Source of the DNA: Bacillus nakamurai
Lineage (GTDB): Bacteria > Bacillota > Bacilli > Bacillales > Bacillaceae
Direction of reading: 5' to 3'
Length of the DNA stretch: 64,000 nt
Assembly: GCF_001584325.1 (NCBI RefSeq)
Contig: NZ_LSAZ01000004.1
Span: 62,001 to 126,000, forward strand
Part shown: in pieces, positions 44,856 to 52,297 of the stretch
Layout: each line of letters opens with the position of its first letter
Numbering within the stretch: the stretch's first letter is position 1
Notes under the pieces: model-generated
What the model was told of the DNA's origin: nothing
Database searches by the model: none
Seen by the model: only the letters and a program-made list of their open reading frames with translations
Program-made: the position numbers and the translations under genes

Positions 44856-45203
44856 TTACGCCCATGATTTTACTTTTTCATTATCCGTTACGAAGAGAAG
44901 CACTTTTCCTTCATCTAGGCGCTTTTCAAATTGAGACGCTTCCTCTTCTGAAAAGCCGATTTCGTGCATTTTATTGCGAAGCTCGTCGCCTTTTTTATTA
45001 AACATGTTGCCGACCGCGTGTTTAATGCCTGTTTCTTTAGCGCCGATGGTGTTGACGTCAGTGTTGTCAGCCAGGCGTTCCGTTCTGTCATCATCGTGAG
45101 AAAGCACATATACATCCTCTTTTGCGACACCCAATTGCTGCAGCTCTTTCACATCCTGCATCAGCTTTTGATCATTTGTATATTCTCTTACTACCGGTTT
45201 CAT
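44856..45203 (-). CDS. yflT: YflT, general stress protein 17M
   Basis: 115 residues, soluble and acidic. N-terminal VREYTNDQKLMQDVKELQ and VYVLSHDDDRTERLADNT match the GSP17M/YflT family domain; a C-terminal helix with EIGFSEEEASQFEKRL follows. The SigB promoter at 45239-45263 agrees with its known membership of the SigB regulon. GGGAGG lies upstream of ATG 45203. Biochemical role unknown. A decayed partial copy lies downstream. Confidence 0.88.
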   Translation of the reverse strand: MKPVVREYTNDQKLMQDVKELQQLGVAKEDVYVLSHDDDRTERLADNTDVNTIGAKETGIKHAVGNMFNKKGDELRNKMHEIGFSEEEASQFEKRLDEGKVLLFVTDNEKVKSWA

Positions 45204-45238
45204 TGTAAGTCCTCCCTTATGTTTTGTATATTAGGTGT

Positions 45239-45263
45239 TTACCCGCTCCGTCATTAATCAAAC
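45239..45263 (-). promoter_or_regulatory. SigB promoter of yflT
   Basis: Minus strand GTTTGA (45258-45263), 13 bases, GGGTAA (45239-45244), 35-60 bases before the yflT start. Confidence 0.8.
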
Positions 45264-45401
45264 AGGAGAAAGAGAGTTCCGTTAAAAAACGGGCAGATTG
45301 TCAGTGGATATTTGTCTTCAGGACATGTTACAGTTGAGGAAGCAATTTTTATCAGAAAAATAAAATTTCTCACGCGCTAATCAAGCAGGAGGTGGTTCCC
45401 T

Positions 45402-45743
45402 ATCCAATATTTTTCACCGGAACAGCAATTCAACGCTTGGGTTGTGAGTGATTTAGTGAAACAGGTATTCCGCCGGCAGACCCTCTGTCCTGATGGCGTA
45501 CAGGAGCTTGCAGACTTTGCTGAGGAAACCTTTCATATTAATATTGACTTTGTTTTCTCGATTATTATGAATATTGGTGATATCGAATTCGTTCTTCCGA
45601 ATGAAATCCAAGGAAAACTGTCAGCCTATCTGGCCGCGCTCCGTCCTTTTATCACCCTTGATATGCTCGATTCTTCAAAGGCAAACGCCTACGCGTATTT
45701 AGAACATGAGAAATACACCGATGTCTATCAATTATTTCTATAA
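45402..45743 (+). CDS. yfmB: YfmB, small conserved protein, apparently starting at ATC
   Basis: The strong site AGGAGGTGG (about 45388-45395) is followed by ATC CAA TAT TTT TCA CCG GAA CAG CAA (45402 on), reading [13 protein letters not shown], which matches the N terminus of B. subtilis YfmB (MQYFSPEQQ) as I remember it. So the usual ATG is ATC here. The next possible start is GTG 45444, without a binding site, losing 14 residues. The 113-residue product is soluble, with [15 protein letters not shown] in its core. Function unknown. Whether ATC is used, or the gene is poorly expressed, cannot be told. Confidence 0.75.
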   Translation: MQYFSPEQQFNAWVVSDLVKQVFRRQTLCPDGVQELADFAEETFHINIDFVFSIIMNIGDIEFVLPNEIQGKLSAYLAALRPFITLDMLDSSKANAYAYLEHEKYTDVYQLFL

Positions 45744-45810
45744 ATTTTTCGGTTAAAACCATTGCCTGATGATAGATCATGACCATGACAGCTTTGCATA
45801 CGAATCATTA

Positions 45811-45837
45811 GGAAGCTCTCTGAAGCTTCTTTTTTAT
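45811..45837 (+). terminator. Terminator after yfmB
   Basis: GGAAGCTCTCTGAAGCTTC hairpin followed by T6. Confidence 0.7.
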
Positions 45838-45855
45838 GTAATAAAAAACCAGCTG

Positions 45856-46401
45856 TTATGGCAGGGATGGATGATTCTCTTTAAGTAATGAGTAAACATT
45901 CGTGTCATGGCTCATACCGTTCTGATTCATATATCCCCTTAAGACACCTTCCATTTGAAACCCCATCTTAGTTAATAATTTGTGAGAGGGAGCATTATCA
46001 AGGAATACAACAGCGCCTATTCGACATAATTTCATAACTTCAAACCCATAAGAAAGAACGTTCGACACCGCTTCAAAAGCATATCCGTTCCTCCAATACT
46101 CCGGGTGGATCTCATAGCCTGCTTGAGCCCTTCTATGCTTAGGCACCCAAGCATGAAAACCAACTGTACCTATTATTCCTTCAGCATCTTTTCTTCCAAT
46201 CCCCCACCGTATTCCTCTTTTTTCGTTAAACTGATGTTTAAACAGTTCGGCCAATTTTTCAGCTTGCTCAATTGATTCAAAAAGTTCTTGTCCATAATAG
46301 CGTGTTACATCTGAATTTGAAAAACATGCGAAAATCTGTTCCGCATCATCTTTTTCTATTTCTCTTAATATCAGTCTTTCAGTTTCTAATGATGGAAACA
46401 T
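45856..46401 (-). CDS. GNAT N-acetyltransferase of the RimJ/RimL type
   Basis: 181 residues from ATG 46401 with GTGAAGG upstream. It begins FPSLETERLILREIEKDDA, the classical RimJ/RimL start; the acetyl-CoA loop is GYEIHPEYWRNGYAFEA (near residue 93) and the final motif HKLLTKMGFQMEGVLRGY near 145. Such enzymes acetylate N termini of ribosomal proteins, or small amines and antibiotics. The substrate cannot be read from sequence. Intact and alone; codon use is AT-richer than that of its neighbours. Confidence 0.82.
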   Translation of the reverse strand: MFPSLETERLILREIEKDDAEQIFACFSNSDVTRYYGQELFESIEQAEKLAELFKHQFNEKRGIRWGIGRKDAEGIIGTVGFHAWVPKHRRAQAGYEIHPEYWRNGYAFEAVSNVLSYGFEVMKLCRIGAVVFLDNAPSHKLLTKMGFQMEGVLRGYMNQNGMSHDTNVYSLLKENHPSLP

Positions 46402-46536
46402 GTAACCTTCACCTTTTACACATATTAACAAATTATCACCCTTCTTTTCATGTCTCCAGACGGTTTATTTTTTGTATTCCGAAAACGATCCATGTTACAT
46501 TTGGGGTAAATACACGTTTTGACAGGAGGATGCAGT

Positions 46537-47512
46537 ATGCCAGAAACCCAACAGCAAATTCAATTGGCAAGACGGCCTGAAGGCGTTCCCGTTCATGACG
46601 ATTTCCGTTTTGAAACCATTTCCGTCCCTGAACCGAAAGACGGCGAAGTGCTTGTAAAAACGCTTTATGTCTCTGTTGATCCGTATATGCGCGGTCGTAT
46701 GCAGGATACAAAATCATATGTCGAACCGTTTGCCTTAAATGAGGCTTTAACAGGCGGCGTCATTGCAGAGGTCATCTCAGACGGCGCCAAGCTGAAAAAA
46801 GGCGATGTTGTCATAGGAACTCTTGCTTGGCAGGAGTATTCAGCAGTCAGTGAGTCCGCCCTCCGCAAAGTTGACACCGGCATCGCGCCGGCTCAAGCGT
46901 ATCTCGGTATTTTAGGGCTGACCGGATTAACCGCTTACTTCGGCCTTTTGGACATCGGCCGTCCGAAAAAGGGAGAAACCGTTGTCGTTTCAGGCGTTGC
47001 CGGAGCCGTCGGATCAGCTGTCGGGCAGATCGCCAAAATAAAAGGCGCGAAGGTCGTCGGCATTGCCGGCTCTGATGAAAAAATTTCATATTTAAAAAAT
47101 GAGCTGCAGTTTGATGAAGCCATCAATTATAAAACCGCGGAGGATATTCAAAAAGCGCTGGCTCACGCTTGTCCTGACGGGGTCGATGTATATTTTGACA
47201 ATGTCGGCGGGCCGATTTCAGATGCGGTCATGAACCTTTTGAACGACTTTGCCCGCATCCCGGTTTGCGGAGCCATTTCTTCCTACAATGCCAAAAGCGA
47301 AGCTGATTAAATCAAAAGCGCTCATGCAAGGATTTATCGCAAGTGATTACTCAGACCGCTTTTCTGAAGGCGCAAAGCAATTAGCTGAATGGCTGAAGGA
47401 CGGAAAGCTGCATGATGAAGAAACGGTGACAGAAGGCTTCAGCAATATTCCCGACGCGTTCCTCGGCTTATTTAAAGGAGAAAATAAAGGCAAGCAGCTT
47501 ATCAAAGTATAA
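46537..47512 (+). pseudogene. yfmJ: YfmJ, NADP-dependent MDR-type oxidoreductase with a small frameshifting deletion
   Basis: ATG 46537 with ACAGGAGG upstream opens a zinc-free medium-chain reductase: VSVDPYMRGRM, then GxxGxxG cofactor motif VSGVAGAVGSAVGQ near 155. The frame ends at 47310 after SSYNAKSEAD, but another frame carries on from KLIKSKALMQGF to the normal end at 47512. The octamer AAGCTGAT (47300-47307) would occur in both EAD and KLI contexts in the intact gene, so loss of one copy plus the 20-30 bases between explains it. I recall about ten extra residues in B. subtilis YfmJ at this point. Truncated before the C-terminal quarter. Confidence 0.85.
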
Positions 47513-47514
47513 TA

Positions 47515-47545
47515 AAAAACGGAGGGCAGTGCGCCCCCCGTTTTT
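47515..47545. terminator. Bidirectional terminator between yfmJ and yfmL
   Basis: AAAAAACGGAGGGC - AGTGC - GCCCCCCGTTTTTT. Confidence 0.85.
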
Positions 47546-48675
47546 TATTTCTCCGATAGCTTTCCGCCTGAATAGACAGCCTCGTTCAGCTCAATTCCGA
47601 GTGATTTGGCCATTTTTTTCAGTTTGGATTCTTCCATCGGCGTAACAAGGCTGAGTACGGTTCCTTTTTTGCCCGCTCGTCCCGTCCGGCCCGATCTGTG
47701 AATATACCCGTCTTCATTCGGAATGTCCGCGTGAATGACATACGGGAGATCGTCAATGTCAAGGCCGCGCGCTGCGATGTCTGTCGCCAAAAGCAACGGA
47801 AATTCACCCTGTTCAAACGCTGATAAAATGCTGGCCCGCTCCATTTTTTTCGCTTCTCCATGCAAAATGCCGAGATCGACGTGGTGATAGGTTAGCTTTT
47901 CCGCATACACGCTTAAATTCCCGATATCTCTGACAAACACGAGCGCCTGCATGCCGTTAAGCCGTGACAGCTTTTGCAGAAGCTTGACCTTATCCCGCTG
48001 ATCGCAAACGATATACTGATGCTTGACCTGCCCTTTTTCTGCCGTATTCCGTTCAACCTTCAGCACGGCCGGTTCATGGGCGATATCTTTGAGCACCTCT
48101 TCTGTGTCTTGTTTTAACGTGGCTGAGAAGCATAAAAGCTGGCGATCCTTCAGCGTTGTTTTAATGATGTTTTTCATCGTCTCCCTATGCTCTGGCGTGA
48201 CGAGCTGGTCGGCTTCATCAAGGACGATCGTCTTGACCTCATGCATTTTCAGCTTTTTCGCCCGGATTAATTCAAACACCCTGCCCGGTGTCCCCACAAT
48301 GATGTGAGGTTTATTTTTGAGCTTTTCCACCTGCTTCTTCACGTTTGCCCCGCCGATTAAAGACAAAGCCCGCAGCTCTGAACCTTTTTTCCAATCTTGA
48401 ATCACTTGAAAAATCTGCATGACAAGCTCGCGTGAAGGCGCTAAAATAACGGCTTGCGGATGCTTTTGCTCCGGATTGATCCGTTCCAAAACCGGAAGTG
48501 TATACGCCAAAGTTTTTCCCGTTCCCGTCGGGGACTCGGCGATGACGTCCTTTTCCTCCATGATCACCTGTGCCGCTTTTTCCTGAATGGCGGTCGGCTC
48601 CTGAAAACCTGATGCTTCCCAGTTTTCGGTGATGAATGATTGTGTATGTTGTAAAAATGGCCAAGTTTGCGTCAT
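47545..48675 (-). CDS. yfmL: YfmL, DEAD-box RNA helicase
   Basis: 376 residues with all helicase motifs: Q motif near residue 24 (GFQEPTAIQ), I SPTGTGKT (49-56), Ia PSRELV, II DEAD (near 153), III SAT, V ATDIAARGLDI (near 300) and VI HRSGRTGRAG (near 325). No C-terminal RNA-binding extension, so it is a minimal DEAD protein. B. subtilis YfmL is linked to 50S ribosome assembly and cold growth. Faces away from yfmM across about 170 bases. Intact. Confidence 0.93.
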   Translation of the reverse strand: MTQTWPFLQHTQSFITENWEASGFQEPTAIQEKAAQVIMEEKDVIAESPTGTGKTLAYTLPVLERINPEQKHPQAVILAPSRELVMQIFQVIQDWKKGSELRALSLIGGANVKKQVEKLKNKPHIIVGTPGRVFELIRAKKLKMHEVKTIVLDEADQLVTPEHRETMKNIIKTTLKDRQLLCFSATLKQDTEEVLKDIAHEPAVLKVERNTAEKGQVKHQYIVCDQRDKVKLLQKLSRLNGMQALVFVRDIGNLSVYAEKLTYHHVDLGILHGEAKKMERASILSAFEQGEFPLLLATDIAARGLDIDDLPYVIHADIPNEDGYIHRSGRTGRAGKKGTVLSLVTPMEESKLKKMAKSLGIELNEAVYSGGKLSEK

Positions 48676-48843
48676 GTCGTTCTCCTCAATTCTTAAAATC
48701 TACTCCATAGTATCTCAAATGCGCGCTGCAAACGCAATTTTCTTTTTCCTTCCAAGCCTTTTAACAAACGGCTTCCTCCTTTATAATCATAAATGAGAAA
48801 TACACGTGACATCAGCGTGTTCGATAACGATAGAGGTGTAAAA

Positions 48844-50400
48844 ATGAGTATTTTATCTGTTAAGGATTTAAGCCACGGTTTCGGTGACCGCGCGCTTTTC
48901 AACAATGTATCGTTCCGTCTTTTAAAAAGGGAACACGTCGGCTTAATCGGCGCAAACGGCGAAGGAAAATCAACGTTTATGAATATTATTACCGGAAAAC
49001 TTGAGCCTGATGAGGGAAAAGTCGAATGGTCAAAAAACGTCCGCGTCGGCTATCTTGACCAGCATACTGTGCTTGAAAAGGGCAAAACGATCCGCGACGT
49101 TCTGAAAGACGCGTTCCATTACTTGTTTGCCATGGAAGCGGAAATGAATGAGATTTACAACAAAATGGGCGAAGCAGACCCCGATGAGCTTGAGCAATTG
49201 CTTGAAGAAGTCGGTGTCATTCAGGATGCCCTGACGAATAACGACTTTTATGTCATCGACAGTAAAGTGGAGGAAATCGCCCGGGGCCTGGGTTTACACG
49301 AAGTCGGGCTTGACCGTGACGTCACCGATTTAAGCGGAGGCCAGCGCACGAAGGTGCTTCTCGCCAAGCTTCTTTTGGAAAAACCGGAAATTCTGCTGTT
49401 GGATGAACCGACCAACTACCTTGATGAACAGCACATTGAATGGCTGAAACGCTATTTGCAGGAATACGAAAACGCGTTTATCTTAATTTCTCACGACATT
49501 CCGTTTTTAAACAGCGTCATCAATCTGATTTATCATGTTGAAAATCAGGAGCTGACCCGTTATGTCGGGGATTATCATCAGTTCATGGAAGTATATGAAG
49601 TGAAAAAACAGCAACTTGAAGCCGCCTACAAAAAACAGCAGCAGGAAGTGGCTGAGCTGAAGGATTTCGTCGCCCGCAACAAAGCGCGCGTCAGCACGAG
49701 AAACATGGCGATGTCCCGCCAGAAGAAGCTTGATAAGATGGATATGATTGAGCTGGCGGCGGAAAAACCGAAGCCCGAATTCCATTTCAAGCCTGCGAGA
49801 ACTTCAGGCAAGCTCATTTTTGAAACGAAGGAATTAGTCATCGGCTACGATGCCCCGCTTTCCCGGCCGCTGAACCTCAGAATGGAGCGCGGCCAGAAAA
49901 TCGCCCTGTACGGCGCAAACGGCATCGGGAAAACGACGCTGTTAAAGAGCCTGCTCGGGGAAATCCAGCCGCTTGGAGGCACGGTCGAACGAGGCGAGCA
50001 TCAATACACGGGTTATTTCGAGCAGGAAGTGAAAGAGACAAACAACAATACGTGCATCGAAGAGGTATGGAGTGAATTTCCTTCCTTTACCCAATATGAA
50101 ATCCGCGCCGCTCTTGCAAAATGCGGATTGACGACAAAACACATTGAAAGCCGCGTCTCTGTCCTCAGCGGCGGAGAAAAAGCAAAGGTCAGACTATGCA
50201 AGCTGATCAATTCAGAAACAAACCTGCTTGTGCTTGACGAACCGACAAACCACTTGGATGTCGATGCGAAAGAAGAGCTGAAACGCGCACTGAAAGAATA
50301 TAAAGGCTCCATTCTGCTCATCTCCCACGAACCGGACTTCTACATGGACATCGCGACGGAAACGTGGAACTGTGAATCTTGGACGACGAAAGTGCTATAA
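48844..50400 (+). CDS. yfmM: YfmM, ABC-F family ribosome-associated ATPase
   Basis: 518 residues from ATG 48844 with GAGGTG upstream. Two ABC domains: Walker A GANGEGKS (near residue 36) and GANGIGKT (near 357), signatures LSGGQRTKV and LSGGEKAKV, Walker B LLLDEPTN and LVLDEPTN. The linker between them (about 250-320, rich in KKQQQE) is the P-site tRNA interaction motif. No membrane segments, so it acts on ribosomes rather than in transport. Target antibiotic or stall type unknown. Confidence 0.9.
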   Translation: MSILSVKDLSHGFGDRALFNNVSFRLLKREHVGLIGANGEGKSTFMNIITGKLEPDEGKVEWSKNVRVGYLDQHTVLEKGKTIRDVLKDAFHYLFAMEAEMNEIYNKMGEADPDELEQLLEEVGVIQDALTNNDFYVIDSKVEEIARGLGLHEVGLDRDVTDLSGGQRTKVLLAKLLLEKPEILLLDEPTNYLDEQHIEWLKRYLQEYENAFILISHDIPFLNSVINLIYHVENQELTRYVGDYHQFMEVYEVKKQQLEAAYKKQQQEVAELKDFVARNKARVSTRNMAMSRQKKLDKMDMIELAAEKPKPEFHFKPARTSGKLIFETKELVIGYDAPLSRPLNLRMERGQKIALYGANGIGKTTLLKSLLGEIQPLGGTVERGEHQYTGYFEQEVKETNNNTCIEEVWSEFPSFTQYEIRAALAKCGLTTKHIESRVSVLSGGEKAKVRLCKLINSETNLLVLDEPTNHLDVDAKEELKRALKEYKGSILLISHEPDFYMDIATETWNCESWTTKVL

Positions 50401-50406
50401 ACACAT

Positions 50407-50439
50407 GAAAACCCGCCCTGCTTAAAGGGCGGGTTTTTT
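50407..50439 (+). terminator. Terminator after yfmM
   Basis: AAAACCCGCCCT - GCTTAA - AGGGCGGGTTTTTT. Confidence 0.92.
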
Positions 50440-50461
50440 ACTGCGGCTTATTCCGTTTATA

Positions 50462-50498
50462 AAAAAGAAACCCCCGCTCTGCGGAAGTTCCTTTTTTT
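50462..50498 (-). terminator. Terminator after yfmO
   Basis: Minus strand GGAACTTCCGCAGAGCGGGGGTTTC forms a hairpin with paired GGAACTTCCGC and GCGGGGGTTTC (G-T pairs) followed by T6. Confidence 0.6.
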
Positions 50499-50499
50499 C

Positions 50500-51690
50500 T
50501 TAATGTCCGGCTTTTATTCCGGCAAGGTGCTTGCGTCCCGTAAGCAGGACAAGCATACCGGCCAGCACGACAACGCCTCCGACGAGGTACGGTGTGTGGG
50601 CTGTAAAGTGTTCTGACAGCATTCCTGCAATCCACGGCGCAATCGCTCCGCCGATGAAGCGGACAGAGCTGTAGGCTGAAGATGCGATGGAGCGCTCGAC
50701 AGGGGCTGAACCCATGACGGCCGTAGTCATAATCGTATTGACCATACCGAGCACCGCGCCGGCGACGACAATGCAGGTAATGATAAGCACCATGTGCTCC
50801 GTCCAGATGCCCATTATCATTAAAATCGCAGCAAAAGCGATAAATAAGACGACGAGCGAGCGGACGGTGCCGAGTGCTTTATGCAAGGCCGGCGCTGTAA
50901 ATACAGACGTGATGGCAAGCAATAATCCCCAGCCGAAAAAGACATAACCGAGTCCGTGTTCATCCAAATCAAGCACAAATGGTGAATACGCAAGTAAAAT
51001 AAAGAATCCGAAGTTGTATAAAAACGCGGATACCGCCATGGTCAGCAGGCCTTTATATTTCAGCGCCTTCATTGCGTCAAACACACCGACGCGCTTAGCC
51101 GGCTTAGGGATTTTCGGCAGCATCAAAGAAATCGCGCATAAGGCGATAAACATTAAGACGGAAACGCCGAAAAACGGAGCGCGCCATGACATGCTGCCCA
51201 ATTCGCCGCCTAACAGAGGTCCTACAGAAATACCGAGTCCAAGCGCCGCCTCATACAAAATAATGGCGTTCGCGCTTCCTCCGACAGATACGCCGACGAT
51301 GACGGCAAGCGCGGTTGAAATAAAGAGGGCGTTCCCCAGTCCCCAGCCGCCGCGATAGCCGACAAGCTGAGCAATCGAGCCTGAGCTTCCGCCAAGCCCC
51401 GCAAACACAATGATAAAAATAAGTCCGAGAAGCAGCGTCCATTTCGCACCGATCCGGCTTGAAATCGCGCCGGAAAAAAACATCATAAATCCGGTGACGA
51501 GCAAATAACTTGTAAATAACAGAGATACTTCACTAGGTGAAGCATGCAGCTGTGCGGCGATTGCCGGAAGAATCGGATCGACCAGGCCGATTCCCATAAA
51601 CGAAATTACACAGGCAAAAGCGACAGCCCAGACTGCTTTCGGCTGGCTCAGCAAACCTGTTTTCTGATTGACTTCTGGTGATTTATCCAT
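50500..51690 (-). CDS. yfmO: YfmO, MFS multidrug efflux transporter
   Basis: 396 residues from ATG 51690 with GGAGGTC upstream. Twelve to fourteen hydrophobic segments, with antiporter motif SRIGAKWTLL between segments 2 and 3 and the drug-efflux motif GPLLGGELGSMSWRAPF near 150. It lies after yfmP, a MerR regulator, with which it forms an operon known in B. subtilis; YfmP represses it. The substrates (copper or drugs have been suggested) are not certain. An inverted repeat lies in the 63-base spacer. Confidence 0.88.
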   Translation of the reverse strand: MDKSPEVNQKTGLLSQPKAVWAVAFACVISFMGIGLVDPILPAIAAQLHASPSEVSLLFTSYLLVTGFMMFFSGAISSRIGAKWTLLLGLIFIIVFAGLGGSSGSIAQLVGYRGGWGLGNALFISTALAVIVGVSVGGSANAIILYEAALGLGISVGPLLGGELGSMSWRAPFFGVSVLMFIALCAISLMLPKIPKPAKRVGVFDAMKALKYKGLLTMAVSAFLYNFGFFILLAYSPFVLDLDEHGLGYVFFGWGLLLAITSVFTAPALHKALGTVRSLVVLFIAFAAILMIMGIWTEHMVLIITCIVVAGAVLGMVNTIMTTAVMGSAPVERSIASSAYSSVRFIGGAIAPWIAGMLSEHFTAHTPYLVGGVVVLAGMLVLLTGRKHLAGIKAGH

Positions 51691-51722
51691 TTTATCAGAC
51701 CTCCAATTTGATCCATTAAAAG

Positions 51723-51744
51723 AAACGCTATACACATAGCGTTT
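51723..51744. promoter_or_regulatory. Inverted repeat between yfmP and yfmO
   Basis: AAACGCTA - TACACA - TAGCGTTT is a perfect eight-base inverted repeat in the spacer. On the minus strand it is followed by CTTTTAAT. It may be a MerR operator or an attenuating hairpin that lowers yfmO relative to yfmP. Confidence 0.5.
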
Positions 51745-51753
51745 GCAGCAGCA

Positions 51754-52176
51754 TCATTCGATTGATTGAATCGCACGATCAGCTTTGTCTTTCATCCCGT
51801 GAAGGCGCTCTTTAAAACTTTGGAATGTGCTGATTTTCTCATCAATCATATCGAGCTGGTGATTCAAAGCGTGCTGAATCTCTTCCAGCTTTTCTTTCCG
51901 TTCCTTCGGATCCAGTGACAACAAGTACCCCTCTTTGTTTAATTCCAGCTGACGGCTCATCTCCATAAACTGCTGAAGCTCCTGAAGTGAAAAACCGAGC
52001 ACCTCTTTTGTGCTGGTGACTTTTTCAAGCTCCTCCATGTCATCTTCAGAGTAAAGCCGCACGCCGCCTTCTGTCCGTTTAGGAGCAGGAATTAAACCAA
52101 TCTCCTCGTAAAAACGAATGGTTCGTTTTGTCAATCCGCTTCTTTTGGCAACTTGATCAATCTTCATCCATTCCAA
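51754..52176 (-). CDS. yfmP: YfmP, MerR-family regulator
   Basis: TTG 52176, after AGAGGGGG, gives 140 residues starting (M)EWMKIDQVAKRSGLT, as remembered for B. subtilis; an ATG three codons later is a less likely start. N-terminal winged helix (SGLTKRTIRFYEEIGLIP), then a coiled coil (about 75-125) for dimer formation, and a short C terminus without metal-binding Cys. It controls its own operon with yfmO. The promoter at 52208-52236 has the direct repeats usual for MerR sites. Confidence 0.9.
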   Translation of the reverse strand: MEWMKIDQVAKRSGLTKRTIRFYEEIGLIPAPKRTEGGVRLYSEDDMEELEKVTSTKEVLGFSLQELQQFMEMSRQLELNKEGYLLSLDPKERKEKLEEIQHALNHQLDMIDEKISTFQSFKERLHGMKDKADRAIQSIE

Positions 52177-52207
52177 GGTGAATCCCCCTCTTGTCGTATC
52201 TGTTATC

Positions 52208-52236
52208 ATTATACACCATTTGAACCTTAACGTAAA
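52208..52236 (-). promoter_or_regulatory. yfmP-yfmO promoter with likely MerR site
   Basis: Minus strand TTTACG (52231-52236), 17 bases, TATAAT (52208-52213). A second TTTACG lies directly upstream, giving TTTACGTTTACGTTAAGG, similar to MerR-family sites. Confidence 0.7.
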
Positions 52237-52256
52237 CGTAAACTTTTGGAATAAAA

Positions 52257-52295
52257 AAATGCCGGTATGTCCCTGGCTTAGGTCATACCGGCTCC
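52257..52295 (-). terminator. Terminator after yfmR
   Basis: Minus strand GCCGGTATGACCT - AAGCC - AGGGACATACCGGC followed by T7; it isolates yfmR from yfmP. Confidence 0.88.
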
Positions 52296-52297
52296 TT

